The notes under the pieces: generated by a model
Seen by the model: the letters and a program-made list of their open reading frames with translations, nothing else
Told to the model about the DNA's origin: nothing
The model's database searches: none
Translations under genes and position numbers: made by a program
Source of the DNA: an uncultured Flammeovirgaceae bacterium
GTDB lineage: Bacteria; Bacteroidota; Bacteroidia; Cytophagales; Cyclobacteriaceae
NCBI GenBank assembly: GCA_937884755.1
Contig: CAKZYJ010000521.1
Coordinates: 1-56,652 of the forward strand
Direction: 5' to 3'
DNA length: 56,652 nt
In this document: in pieces, positions 26,584 through 37,071 of the stretch
How the letters are laid out: every line of letters begins with the position of its first letter
Numbering within the stretch: position 1 is the stretch's first letter

Positions 26584-26882
26584 ACTGAAATGATTTTGAT
26601 TAAAAAGTATAGTTGGCAAATCACACTCTAAAGTAGGAATATTGCCGACTAACATCAATGAATTTGAGAAATGAGGAGTAGTGGTTAGTTTAATGGAAAC
26701 TGCCAGATTACGGAACTACTACTATTAGAAGATCAGTGTGCAAGTAAATGAATAAAAACAGAAAGTAGAGGAACTACTAGATTAAGAACTTTCGTATTAC
26801 TTATGTAAGGAAACCAACCAGAACCATTTAGCTTTCTTCTAAATCACTGCTAGTTTCGCATAGATATTTTAACCATAGAGAA

Positions 26883-27131
26883 ATGTTGACCCTCAACGAT
26901 TTTGAAGATTTATCATTCTACGAAAAAGCTCAATACTTATGGGATCATGGTACCTACTTAGCTGATCGTACTTATAGCCAGTTTCGTATTACCCTCTATC
27001 ATCTCGATGATTTCTTCGCTGAGGTAATGTACAATCGTATTGGTAACAAGATTATCAGCATTGCTAGCTACGAGCATAAAGGAATCCTGAACAAATATGT
27101 TGAAGAGGTGTCCCTGCCCGATTTGTTCTAA
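26883..27131 (+). CDS. Small acidic protein of unknown function
   Basis: This 82-aa protein reads MLTLNDFEDLSFYEKAQYLW and continues with aromatic and acidic residues (ADRTYSQFRITLYHLDDFFA, EVMYNRIGNKIISI). It has no signal or membrane segment. The alternating hydrophobic pattern suggests a compact alpha+beta fold. I recall similar short proteins in other Cytophagales but no named family. It stands alone. Confidence 0.65.
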   Translation: MLTLNDFEDLSFYEKAQYLWDHGTYLADRTYSQFRITLYHLDDFFAEVMYNRIGNKIISIASYEHKGILNKYVEEVSLPDLF

Positions 27132-27532
27132 TCTAAGCTAAAAAGAACTGAAGCTTTTGGTAATATCCTGTTTCCCAAATTAAAGTTACATTTCTGTATT
27201 GAAGCTGTTAAGGCTTGATCATATCAAGTAAGTGGTCATACGAATACGTAGTATTACTTACATCTGCTATCATTTTGCCTTTTCTCATCATTAGTAGCTT
27301 TGTGTAAGTATCGTTATACACGATATGTTTTTTGTCTATTTTGTCCTCGATTTAATGCCTTCTTTTTATCATTGTCGGAAAGAAATAATAGCAGAATAAA
27401 AACAAGTATTACGTTTTATTAGTACTCTATAAGTCAAACGCATTTTCGAAAAGAAACTATAAGCGGTATTTTTATCATTACAAGAGCCGAACCTTTTTTT
27501 ATCTATTTATCCTTTTTTATCTAATTCACCAT
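27132..27532. other. 401-bp spacer with a possible gene remnant
   Basis: On the minus strand 27351-27208 an open stretch of 47 codons ending in TAA encodes a peptide (ending YSYDHLLDMIKP, with KLLMMRKGKMIADV) that looks like the C-terminus of a protein but has a stop just upstream and no good start. It is probably a remnant or chance. The rest is AT-rich leader of the response-regulator gene. Confidence 0.3.
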
Positions 27533-27913
27533 ATGGCTAAAGTACTACTAATAGATGATGACGAGATCAACAACTTTACAGTAGAGGCAGTGCTGGAAAA
27601 TGTGGAGTTTATTGAACGTTATGAAATCAAAGAGAGTGGATGGGAAGCACTGGATTACCTAAAGCAGTGCGAAGAAAACGATGACTTTCCCAATTTAATT
27701 TTTGTGGATATTAACATGCCCGAGATGGATGGGCATGAGTTTGTGGAACGTTACGAAGCACTCTTCTGGCAGAACCATCCCACCACAAAAATAAGTATGC
27801 TAAGTAGCTCGGTCAGTGAAGCCGACCGAAGGAGGTCTCTTTCCTACCCCTGTGTTTCCGAATATGCTTTTAAACCTCTAACCAAGGAGAAATTAGCCTA
27901 CATTGCGAAATAA
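27533..27913 (+). CDS. Single-domain response regulator (CheY-like)
   Basis: This 126-aa receiver has the acidic pocket (LLIDDDEIN), phospho-acceptor Asp59 in LIFVDINMPEMDGHEF, conserved Ser in ISMLSSSV and Lys114 in YAFKPLTKE. It has no output domain, so it would act through protein contacts or as a phosphate relay. No kinase gene is adjacent. This Bacteroidota subgroup (VLLIDDDEINN) often belongs to multi-kinase networks. Confidence 0.92.
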   Translation: MAKVLLIDDDEINNFTVEAVLENVEFIERYEIKESGWEALDYLKQCEENDDFPNLIFVDINMPEMDGHEFVERYEALFWQNHPTTKISMLSSSVSEADRRRSLSYPCVSEYAFKPLTKEKLAYIAK

Positions 27914-28048
27914 AAAAGCCCTGGTATGGGTACCAAGGCGGTCCTTATGATGCTATCTGCTGAGAAAGCACGCCTGCCTACCGCAGACTGGTTATGTAAT
28001 TTACTATCATGTGTTACAGAGAGCCAAAATAGCACCAAATCAATAAAT

Positions 28049-28085
28049 AATGACAAAATGTCTCATATTTCGACATTTTGTCATT
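28049..28085. repeat. 14-bp inverted repeat with nested palindromes
   Basis: AATGACAAAATGTC and GACATTTTGTCATT are perfect reverse complements separated by 9 nt. Each arm itself contains a GACA-N3-TGTC palindrome. It lies between the response regulator and the convergent 28.1-kb gene, ending 1 bp from the latter's stop. It could be a bidirectional terminator-like structure or a double operator. Confidence 0.6.
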
Positions 28086-28086
28086 G

Positions 28087-28725
28087 CTAAGCCTGAAATG
28101 GAGGGCGATTAGTGTGCCAAGACTCTTTTTCTAATACTTTTAAACACTCCTCTTTTACACGCTTTATTCCTTCAAAAGTCCACGTATGGTGCAGTTTTTC
28201 TAGTTGTAACCAGTGATTGACGAAGTGGCGATGGTAGCGCTTCATGAAGCTGCCTACTTGTTGATGATTAATCTCAATCTCAGATATAATAGGCTGAGTT
28301 TTACCTAATCCACTATTGACTGGCGAATAAAAATCATCTTGATACTTCAGATAGCAATCTACCTCGGGAATAGCTGGTAGATTGTGTTCCTGTAGGACAC
28401 ACCTCACCAAGGGACTATCAGAATAACTTTCAGTGTAGGTACAAAGAGCCAGCTTTATCTCTGAGCGTTGGTTTTCTCTCGCCAGTACCGATAACAACGC
28501 ATTATGAGCTGAGTTGCTTTTTCCTTCTTTTATAGCCGGAAGAAAACAACCGAACATGCCGGATTGAGGCAAGGGCATCGTTTTAAGATGCCGGATCACT
28601 GAGTAAAAATCCTGGATTCCTTGTTCACGGAACCAACTGGAAATCGGCGAGCGAGCAATGATTGAGAAGTTTGGAAGTCGCTTCATTTCACTTGAAATAG
28701 GGAGCTGTTCAGTGATTAGATACAT
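28087..28725 (-). CDS. Transglutaminase-like protein lacking the catalytic triad
   Basis: Read from the ATG at 28725 (alternative 28686), this 212-aa protein follows the layout of a transglutaminase-like family I recall from Bacteroidota and Firmicutes: an LPNFSIIARSPISSWF start, a conserved HALL/LAREN helix, and IPEVDCYLKY. In active relatives the corresponding segments carry Cys before HAL, His in PEAHCYL, and Asp in the next strand; here these positions look like Asn71, Asp123 and Ser134. It may therefore be a pseudo-enzyme. The family link is from memory and moderate; a role is not known. It stands alone. Confidence 0.6.
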   Translation of the reverse strand: MYLITEQLPISSEMKRLPNFSIIARSPISSWFREQGIQDFYSVIRHLKTMPLPQSGMFGCFLPAIKEGKSNSAHNALLSVLARENQRSEIKLALCTYTESYSDSPLVRCVLQEHNLPAIPEVDCYLKYQDDFYSPVNSGLGKTQPIISEIEINHQQVGSFMKRYHRHFVNHWLQLEKLHHTWTFEGIKRVKEECLKVLEKESWHTNRPPFQA

Positions 28726-29130
28726 AATTGATAAAAATAGTTGCATGTATATACGTACAGTACTAACTAATGTTAGGTACAATGCAATGCAAAGTAGTGG
28801 GTTTTAACATTTATTTCCAATTAATTGTATTGATTTCTTTAAAACCTTGTTTGAGAAACTAGTTTTCAACTGTAGAAGAAGAGCAGTATTAGTACTATTA
28901 AAATCTATAAAATAAGAATTACAATATAAAGCTGGTAAAAGAGCACGCGGGTAGTGTCTGGTATGATTTTTTCTTAAAGTTTCTTACTAGCTAAAACTTT
29001 TGAGCACATTAGATGAAAATTTTCTTCGGATACACTACTGATTTTTACTATTCACTGGATTAGTCATAATAACGATTGATTTCTTACGTAACTAATACAG
29101 ATTTTCCTTCACCTATGTAATGCAGTAATT
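28726..29130. other. 405-bp AT-rich spacer
   Basis: This AT-rich stretch has many stops in all frames. I see no promoter, hairpin or repeat that I can support, apart from ordinary A/T-rich leader sequence before the small frame at 29131. Confidence 0.5.
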
Positions 29131-29286
29131 ATGAAAGCGATTAAAATGATGGAGTACAGTACGCAAGCGAAGTTGACCTTAAGCACCAGCTACCATGAAG
29201 GGTGGGCAAAATCACTAGAAAATTTTGAGAAGCACCTCAGAGATTCGGGCTTCAAGACCAGAAGATCAAAATTATTGGCCAGTTAG
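29131..29286 (+). CDS. Possible 51-aa small protein
   Basis: The frame runs from ATG 29131 to TAG 29284-29286. It encodes a basic peptide (MKAIKMMEYSTQAKLTLSTS, then a helix SLENFEKHLRDSGF and a basic tail KTRRSKLLAS). Composition and a predicted amphipathic helix look coding, but there is no homology I recognise and no clear promoter. It ends 5 bp from the convergent maf gene. Confidence 0.35.
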   Translation: MKAIKMMEYSTQAKLTLSTSYHEGWAKSLENFEKHLRDSGFKTRRSKLLAS

Positions 29287-29291
29287 GTCAA

Positions 29292-29861
29292 TTATAGTGA
29301 ATATTCTTTAAGAGCCTGATAGAGTTTTTCGGTAGGTAAACCTACCACGTTATAAAAGGAGCCCTCGATTCTGGAAATACCTGTTTTACCAATCCATTCC
29401 TGGATGGCGTACCCACCGGCTTTGTCTAAAGGCTGATAGGTGTTAACGTAATAGTCGATCTCGTCTGAACTTAATGCACTAAGATAAACGGTAGTTGTGT
29501 CAGAAAAGCTAAGTTGCTCTTGCTGAGTAGTTAAACATACTCCTGAAATTACCTGGTGTGCCTTTCCGGAAAGCAATCGTAGCATTTCTTTGGCTTCGGT
29601 AAGATCAGCAGGTTTATTCAAAACCTGTTGACCTAGCACTACCGTCGTATCAGCTGTAATTACGAGTTCGTTAGTAGCTATTGATTTAATGTGAGCCTTT
29701 CCTTTCTCTTGGGCTAAATATTCAGCAACTTGGTTGGTTGGCATGTCTTGGGGAAACACCTCATCAGTGCTTATAACTCGGGTAGTAAACGAATAGCCCA
29801 AATCACGCAGGAGTTGCTGCCGGCGGGGAGACTGAGAGCCTAGAATCAGTTTATACTTCAT
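29292..29861 (-). CDS. maf: Maf-family nucleoside triphosphate pyrophosphatase
   Basis: From the ATG at 29861 the 189-aa protein begins MKYKLILGSQSPRRQQLL, the Maf signature, and contains VITADTTVVLGQQVLNKP with the substrate-binding acidic residues and AGGYAIQEWIGKTGISRIEG. Maf proteins hydrolyse non-canonical or excess NTPs (dTTP/UTP in the YhdE type), linked to division arrest. The longer frame from 29891 lies inside the upstream gene and is not used. It overlaps the DUF1015 gene by 11 bp, so the two are coupled. Confidence 0.92.
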   Translation of the reverse strand: MKYKLILGSQSPRRQQLLRDLGYSFTTRVISTDEVFPQDMPTNQVAEYLAQEKGKAHIKSIATNELVITADTTVVLGQQVLNKPADLTEAKEMLRLLSGKAHQVISGVCLTTQQEQLSFSDTTTVYLSALSSDEIDYYVNTYQPLDKAGGYAIQEWIGKTGISRIEGSFYNVVGLPTEKLYQALKEYSL

Positions 29862-31128
29862 CGTCGCGAATTGAACTGAATATAAAGCCACAAATGGCTT
29901 TAGGGTAAAAATAGGTAGATTTCTGAGGCATAATATTACCGCTGTAGCACACTTTTTTTACTTCCTCTACAGTTACTCCGTTAGTAATTAAAGCCATTTG
30001 AGCTTCCTGCTGAACAACCTGGTGATAACAATTAGCAAAGTTACGTTCATAGCTAATGTGGGGTGAGCGAGCCTGTTGTTCTCTACTGATTCCTAGCACT
30101 TTTTCTATAAAAAAGTAGTGAAGGACTACTGTTTCCAGCGATTTTACGTCGGGGTGCAAATCCCAATCCATTGTTTCAAATAGTTCGGGTTTAAGTCTTA
30201 GTTTATAGCTTTCGTCTCCAAAAAGCAGACCGAATGCCCACTTTTTCCCCGCGATGATTTCCGGAGCATCAGAGGCATTTTCAATCGGTTTAATGGTAAA
30301 ATACTGGCTCGCCCGATCTAAAATAGTTTCAGCTGATGGCAAGGGAAAATCTCTGATCAGCCGATGGGTAGGCAGAATAACCAAGTCTTCAGACTCAGTA
30401 TTGGTCAGATACATCAGATGGTAATTGTAACCTTCGTCACCACTATGCTCAGTATTTTGCTGACTATGCGTTCGGCGGTGAATCAAAGAGCCTTCGTAGC
30501 GATGGTGACCGTCGGCCAGAATAATCTGCTTATCGTGCATCGTTAAAACAAACTTATGAATCACCTTTGGGTCAGTAATTACGCTAATCATATCTCGCAC
30601 CCCCTGATAATCTTCCGCTTGGTATATGAGGTTCTCCATACTTTCGTCCATGAATGCTTCTAGCCGATGATTAGGATCGGTATACAGTCCGTGGGTGGGA
30701 CTGGCGTTGAGTTGGGTAGCTTCCAGTAATTCTACCCGGTCATTTACCGAACCAGGAATGGTATCTTCGTGGCGTAACACTACTTTTTCTTCCCAATAAG
30801 TTGCCTTGATCATCGCAATAAAACCCTTTCGGCAGTAATGCTTAGCCACTCCGGGTAGTTGAAAGCATTGATAGTAAACGTAAATAGCTGGAAGCTCATC
30901 CTGGATAACGATCTCAGATTCTTTCCATTCTTCCCAGGTTTTCGCGGCAAACTGTACTGAGTGCTCCGGTTTTGGTACCGAAATATGAATGCTGTTGTAT
31001 GGCTCCTGATACAGTACTGCCCGTTGCTTAGCCGATACAACATCGAAGGGGGGAGAGATTAACTTACCTATTTGTTCGGTAAAGCGGGAGGCGTACCGCC
31101 AACCCCGAAACGGTTTTATTATAGCCAT
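29851..31128 (-). CDS. DUF1015 family protein
   Basis: This 425-aa protein has the DUF1015 landmarks: MAIIKPFRGWRYA at the start, ISPPFDVVSAKQRAVLY, NSIHISVPKP, the HEDTIPGSVNDRVELLEAT segment, and the strongly conserved IILADGHHRYEGSLIHR. It is cytoplasmic. The family is widespread and sometimes annotated as SerC-associated; the biochemical role is not established. It is co-transcribed with maf (11-bp overlap). Confidence 0.92.
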   Translation of the reverse strand: MAIIKPFRGWRYASRFTEQIGKLISPPFDVVSAKQRAVLYQEPYNSIHISVPKPEHSVQFAAKTWEEWKESEIVIQDELPAIYVYYQCFQLPGVAKHYCRKGFIAMIKATYWEEKVVLRHEDTIPGSVNDRVELLEATQLNASPTHGLYTDPNHRLEAFMDESMENLIYQAEDYQGVRDMISVITDPKVIHKFVLTMHDKQIILADGHHRYEGSLIHRRTHSQQNTEHSGDEGYNYHLMYLTNTESEDLVILPTHRLIRDFPLPSAETILDRASQYFTIKPIENASDAPEIIAGKKWAFGLLFGDESYKLRLKPELFETMDWDLHPDVKSLETVVLHYFFIEKVLGISREQQARSPHISYERNFANCYHQVVQQEAQMALITNGVTVEEVKKVCYSGNIMPQKSTYFYPKAICGFIFSSIRDDEV

Positions 31129-31194
31129 AAATCAGGCGGCAAGTTACGAGAAAAACTTCAGTGGGTAAGAAGTGAAATAGTTAATTTCCCATGC

Positions 31195-32694
31195 TTACTC
31201 AAACCTCCGATTCCTCCACTTTGATTGATTGTTGTTCTGATGAGAAGTAATCGGTTGCTGGGAATCGGCATCTTGCTGTAATAACTGAGCCGCCACGGCC
31301 GCAGCTAATTTCTTTTCAGTGGTGCTGGCTTCCGTTATTAGGTCTTCAGGGTTAAAATACTCATCTACAAACTTGGTAGTATAATCTCCGGAAACGAAGT
31401 AAGGATGCTGTAACACAAAGCGGCAGAAGGGCAAGGTAGTAGCTACTCCGCTGATCTGGTATTCGTCAATCGCTCTAATCATGCGGGCAATGGCCTCTTC
31501 ACGGTCGGCACCATAAGTAATAAGTTTGGCGATCATGGGATCGTAGTAGACCGATATTTCCATTCCTTGCTCAATACCGTCATCTACCCGCACCCCTGGT
31601 CCCTGCGGACGGCGATAGGTTTGAATAGTGCCGGTATCGGGTAAGAAGTTATTGGTAGGGTCTTCGGCGTACACCCGTACTTCCAACGCGTGCCCCAGTA
31701 TAGCCAGATCAGATTGATTAAACGAAAGTGGTCTTCCTTCAGCTACGCGAATTTGCTCTTTAACCAGATCTATGCCAGTAATCAGTTCGGTTACCGGGTG
31801 TTCTACCTGCAAGCGGGTATTCATTTCCAGAAAATAAAAGCTTCGGTCAGCACCTACCACAAATTCAACAGTTCCTGCACCTACGTACTGGCAGGCGCGG
31901 GCTACTTCTATGGCTGCTTTGCCCATTGCCTCCCGCATGGTAGTATCGACTACTGGTGAAGGGGCTACTTCAATTACTTTATGATAGCGTCGCTGGAATG
32001 AACACTCCCGTTCAAACAAATAAACGTAGATGCCGTGTAGGTCGCCCAGTACTTGAATCTCAATATGCTTGGGAGCGGTGATAAACTTTTCAATAAAAAC
32101 CGAACCATCACCGAAGGCAGAAGTGGCTTCACTTACGGCCCGTTCCATCTGCTCCTCAAAATCGGCTTCTTCGTTTACAATGCGCATGCCCTTGCCGCCG
32201 CCGCCGGCACTGGCTTTAATCAAGATTGGGTAGCCGATTTCTTTGGCAATTTCTTTGGCTTTATTTATGTCCTGGACTGGCTCAGAAGTTCCTGGAACCT
32301 GGGGAACATCAAAGGAAGAAACGGCTTCTTTAGCAGCTAACTTGCTTCCCATCGTTTCAATAGCGGGCGGATTAGGACCTACAAAAATGATATCGGCATC
32401 TTGCACTTTTTGAGCGAACACTGCATTTTCCGACAAGAAGCCATACCCTGGATGAACCGCGTCGGCCTGGGTTTTTCGGCAAGCCTCGATAACTCGATCC
32501 ATATTCAGGTAGGATTCTGCGGCTAGTGGCGGACCAATGTGAGCAGCCTGGTCTGCTAACTGCACATGCAGGCTTTGACGGTCAGCGTCACTGTAAACAG
32601 CTACGGTTTCTATTCCTAATTCCTGGGCTGAACGAATAATTCGGACGGCAATTTCGCCTCGGTTAGCAATGAGTAGGCGGCTAATAGATGGCAT
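31195..32694 (-). CDS. accC: Biotin carboxylase subunit (acetyl-CoA carboxylase type)
   Basis: This 499-aa protein starts SRLLIANRGEIAVRIIRSAQ and has the ATP-grasp glycine loop KASAGGGGKGMRIV, ERECSFQRRYHKVIEVAPSP, and FLEMNTRLQVEHPVTELITG. It carboxylates biotin with bicarbonate and ATP. No biotin carrier or carboxyltransferase gene is adjacent, so it could serve acetyl-CoA or another acyl-CoA carboxylase. It is ~50 residues longer than E. coli AccC, with a C-terminal Gln/Asn-rich tail (AAAVAAQLLQQDADSQQPIT onward) that has no domain I recognise. Confidence 0.9.
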   Translation of the reverse strand: MPSISRLLIANRGEIAVRIIRSAQELGIETVAVYSDADRQSLHVQLADQAAHIGPPLAAESYLNMDRVIEACRKTQADAVHPGYGFLSENAVFAQKVQDADIIFVGPNPPAIETMGSKLAAKEAVSSFDVPQVPGTSEPVQDINKAKEIAKEIGYPILIKASAGGGGKGMRIVNEEADFEEQMERAVSEATSAFGDGSVFIEKFITAPKHIEIQVLGDLHGIYVYLFERECSFQRRYHKVIEVAPSPVVDTTMREAMGKAAIEVARACQYVGAGTVEFVVGADRSFYFLEMNTRLQVEHPVTELITGIDLVKEQIRVAEGRPLSFNQSDLAILGHALEVRVYAEDPTNNFLPDTGTIQTYRRPQGPGVRVDDGIEQGMEISVYYDPMIAKLITYGADREEAIARMIRAIDEYQISGVATTLPFCRFVLQHPYFVSGDYTTKFVDEYFNPEDLITEASTTEKKLAAAVAAQLLQQDADSQQPITSHQNNNQSKWRNRRFE

Positions 32695-32872
32695 AATACT
32701 TTAGTTCTCGAGCATTAAACAAAATGAAATATTAGAGGAATTTTTTTGATACTTTGTAAGTTGTTAGGCGAAATATATACGAGTACACATTGTAAGAAGG
32801 ACAATTAATAGTAAATTCGTCCCTTCTTGTGTTTTTGTAAAATTACTATTACTAAGCTAAAACCAAATACTT

Positions 32873-34120
32873 GTGGATTTATTTGAAAAATTTACGGTAG
32901 ATATGGGACCACTCGGCAGACATGCCGGAGTTGAAGAAGGGTACTTTATGTTTCCCAAGCTGGAAGGCGAAATTGCCCCCCGCATGAAATTTAGAGGGAA
33001 AGAGGTACTTACCTGGAGTTTGAATAACTACTTAGGGCTAGCCAATCATCCTGAAGTACGAGAGGCCGATCGCCAAGCAGCAGAGAAATGGGGGTTAGCC
33101 TACCCAATGGGTGCTCGCATGATGTCGGGTAACAGCGATTATCACGATGAATTAGAGCGGCAATTGGCTGACTTTGTGCAGAAAGAAGACGCCATGCTGT
33201 TGAATTATGGTTACCAGGGTGTGCTGTCAGTTATTGACGCAATGGTAGATCGTAAAGACGTTATTGTATACGATGCTGAATCGCACGCCTGCATTGTGGA
33301 CGGAGTGCGTCTTCACTTAGGAAAACGCTTCGTTTATCCCCATAATGATATAGAAAACCTGGAAAAGCAGCTTGTTCGGGCTACCCGGATAGCTAAAGAA
33401 ACCGGCGGCGGTATATTAGTAATTACCGAAGGGGTATTTGGAATGTCGGGCAATATGGGAGCCCTTCAAGACATTGTGGCACTAAAGGAGAAATATCAGT
33501 TCCGATTGTTGGTGGATGACGCTCATGGCTTTGGTACTATGGGACCTACTGGTGCTGGTGCTGGTGAGGAACAAGGGGTGCAGGACGGTATTGATCTCTA
33601 TTTTTCCACCTTTGCCAAGTCTATGGCTGGTATTGGTGCCTTCGTTGCCGGAGACAAGCAAGCAGTACGTTTTTTGCGTTACAATACCCGTTCCCAGATT
33701 TTCGCTAAGTCGTTACCCATGACCTTTGTGGAAGGTAGTTTGAAACGTCTGGAACTACTGAAGTCTAAGCCGGAATTGCGGGAGCAGTTATGGACAGTAG
33801 TAAATGCTCTACAATCTGGTTTCCGGGATCGCGGATTTAATATCGGTACTACCCAGTCGCCAGTAACTCCGGTAATCCTTAAAGGTGAAATCATTGATGC
33901 TGCCGGGTTAGCATACGACCTTCGAGAAAACTATAGCCTTTTCTGTTCTATTGTTATTTATCCGGTAGTTCCTAAGGATATAATAATGTTAAGAATCATT
34001 CCTACTGCTGTTCATACACTGGCTGATGTGGAAGAAACGATAAATGCTTTTGAAAATGTTAAACATAAACTGGAGACAGGAGTTTATCACAAAAGTGAGT
34101 TTGCTTCAGCATTTGAATAG
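32873..34120 (+). CDS. Alpha-oxoamine synthase family acyltransferase (candidate capnine/sphingoid-base synthase)
   Basis: This 415-aa PLP enzyme (GTG start at 32873) belongs to the alpha-oxoamine synthase family: WSLNNYLGLANHPEVREA, MMSGNSDYHDELERQLADF, LLVDDAHGFGTMGPTG for PLP binding and the Schiff-base Lys in YFSTFAKSMAGIGAF. Family members condense an amino acid with an acyl-CoA/ACP (serine palmitoyltransferase, KBL, BioF). In gliding Bacteroidota a related enzyme joins cysteate to a fatty acid to make capnine sulfonolipids, and the sequence suggests that subgroup, but I cannot decide between serine and cysteate as substrate. An H1-like gene follows 91 bp downstream. Confidence 0.82.
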   Translation: MDLFEKFTVDMGPLGRHAGVEEGYFMFPKLEGEIAPRMKFRGKEVLTWSLNNYLGLANHPEVREADRQAAEKWGLAYPMGARMMSGNSDYHDELERQLADFVQKEDAMLLNYGYQGVLSVIDAMVDRKDVIVYDAESHACIVDGVRLHLGKRFVYPHNDIENLEKQLVRATRIAKETGGGILVITEGVFGMSGNMGALQDIVALKEKYQFRLLVDDAHGFGTMGPTGAGAGEEQGVQDGIDLYFSTFAKSMAGIGAFVAGDKQAVRFLRYNTRSQIFAKSLPMTFVEGSLKRLELLKSKPELREQLWTVVNALQSGFRDRGFNIGTTQSPVTPVILKGEIIDAAGLAYDLRENYSLFCSIVIYPVVPKDIIMLRIIPTAVHTLADVEETINAFENVKHKLETGVYHKSEFASAFE

Positions 34121-34149
34121 TAACAAATTTCGCTATTTTTATTGTTTTT

Positions 34150-34173
34150 GCGCCATATTGGCTATATTGGCGC
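34150..34173 (+). repeat. Stem-loop in the leader of the H1-like gene
   Basis: GCGCCA (34150-34155) and TGGCGC (34168-34173) form a 6-bp stem with a 12-nt AT loop. A T-run follows 14 bp later, so it could be partial terminator or leader structure. Confidence 0.35.
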
Positions 34174-34211
34174 ATATTAAATAAATTTTTTTGTCCACAA
34201 CTGAACTAACT

Positions 34212-34388
34212 ATGAAACGGTTTGATCAATTACGAGATCTAGTCATGTCTTTAGAAGGTGACTTCGAGAAATTCTACGATAAAGAGAACCAAGCTGCTGG
34301 TACCCGCGTCAGAAAAGGGATGCAGGAACTAAAGAATCTGGCACAGGAAATTCGCGTAGAAGTTCAAGACATTAAGAACAAAGCTTGA
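34212..34388 (+). CDS. Histone H1-like small DNA-binding protein
   Basis: From the ATG at 34212 (TTG at 34191 less likely) this 58-aa protein reads MKRFDQLRDLVMSLEGDFEK and continues with FYDKENQAAGTRVRKGMQEL and basic/helical residues to VQDIKNKA. It matches the short Hc1/H1-like peptides conserved across Bacteroidota, thought to associate with the nucleoid. It is unusual in being fairly balanced in charge rather than strongly Lys-rich. A strong terminator lies 32 bp after the stop. Confidence 0.85.
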   Translation: MKRFDQLRDLVMSLEGDFEKFYDKENQAAGTRVRKGMQELKNLAQEIRVEVQDIKNKA

Positions 34389-34420
34389 TATAGCTTCCTC
34401 TAAAGTAAATCTTATTGGTA

Positions 34421-34449
34421 AAAGCGGCCTCTTTGGGGTTGCTTTTTTT
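34421..34449 (+). terminator. Rho-independent terminator after the H1-like gene
   Basis: An 11-bp stem (AAAGCGGCCTC / GGGGTTGCTTT, with three G-U pairs) around a TTT loop, followed by further T. It is convergent with the DUF6913 gene, which ends 5 bp beyond. Confidence 0.8.
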
Positions 34450-34453
34450 GTGT

Positions 34454-34990
34454 CTAGGAAGTTTTTGCTTCAGTAGAGGTGGAAACCAAGCGAACATACC
34501 GCATAATTAGCTCACATAAATCGTAGAGCGAATCGGCGCGGAACATAAGCTCGTAAAAGGAGTGATGGTCATCAATATCGCAGCCAATGCGGCACTTTGC
34601 CTGACTGAGGGTCAAGATCTTATCAAGCACTTCATTCGACTCTGTATCCAAATGAATCAGATAATCGAAGCGACTATTCACAAAGTCAATGAGGTGCTCA
34701 GCCTTAAATCTACCGAAAGCTGAAACATCTTTGCTAGTAAACTGTAAGTATCCAAAAATTTTGTTTCGGGCCCGCCGCCGGTCGTAGCATAGTACTTGTA
34801 CCTCTTTATGATCAGCCGTAAAGTGCGCGATAAAATCGTCAATGGTATGCTGTTTCTCGTGATCGGTTAACGTGACCAGAATACCAATGCGCTCAGCCTG
34901 CTCGTAATTAACTGTCTGACGTTTTACGGTACTTTGTTTAAGTAGCTTAGGCAACTGAAAACCGATGATTCTGTTGGTGAAGAATAGCAT
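34454..34990 (-). CDS. DUF6913-type conserved Bacteroidota protein
   Basis: This 178-aa protein has a short hydrophobic N-terminus and an alpha/beta pattern (RIGILVTLTDHEKQHTIDDF, EVQVLCYDRR, DYLIHLDTESNEVLDKIL, AKCRIGCDIDDHHSFYELMF). It matches a conserved Bacteroidota family found beside ligA and dapA in related genomes. The function is unknown. It lies 20 bp downstream of ligA on the same strand and is likely co-transcribed. Confidence 0.75.
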   Translation of the reverse strand: MLFFTNRIIGFQLPKLLKQSTVKRQTVNYEQAERIGILVTLTDHEKQHTIDDFIAHFTADHKEVQVLCYDRRRARNKIFGYLQFTSKDVSAFGRFKAEHLIDFVNSRFDYLIHLDTESNEVLDKILTLSQAKCRIGCDIDDHHSFYELMFRADSLYDLCELIMRYVRLVSTSTEAKTS

Positions 34991-35010
34991 TTTGGCTTGT
35001 AATTTAATGA

Positions 35011-37071
<2,061 letters not shown>

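Noticed and set aside
27918-27945. Hairpin after the response-regulator gene (CCTGGTA / TACCAAGG)
   Set aside because: The stem has a mismatch and no T-run follows, so I could not support a terminator call.
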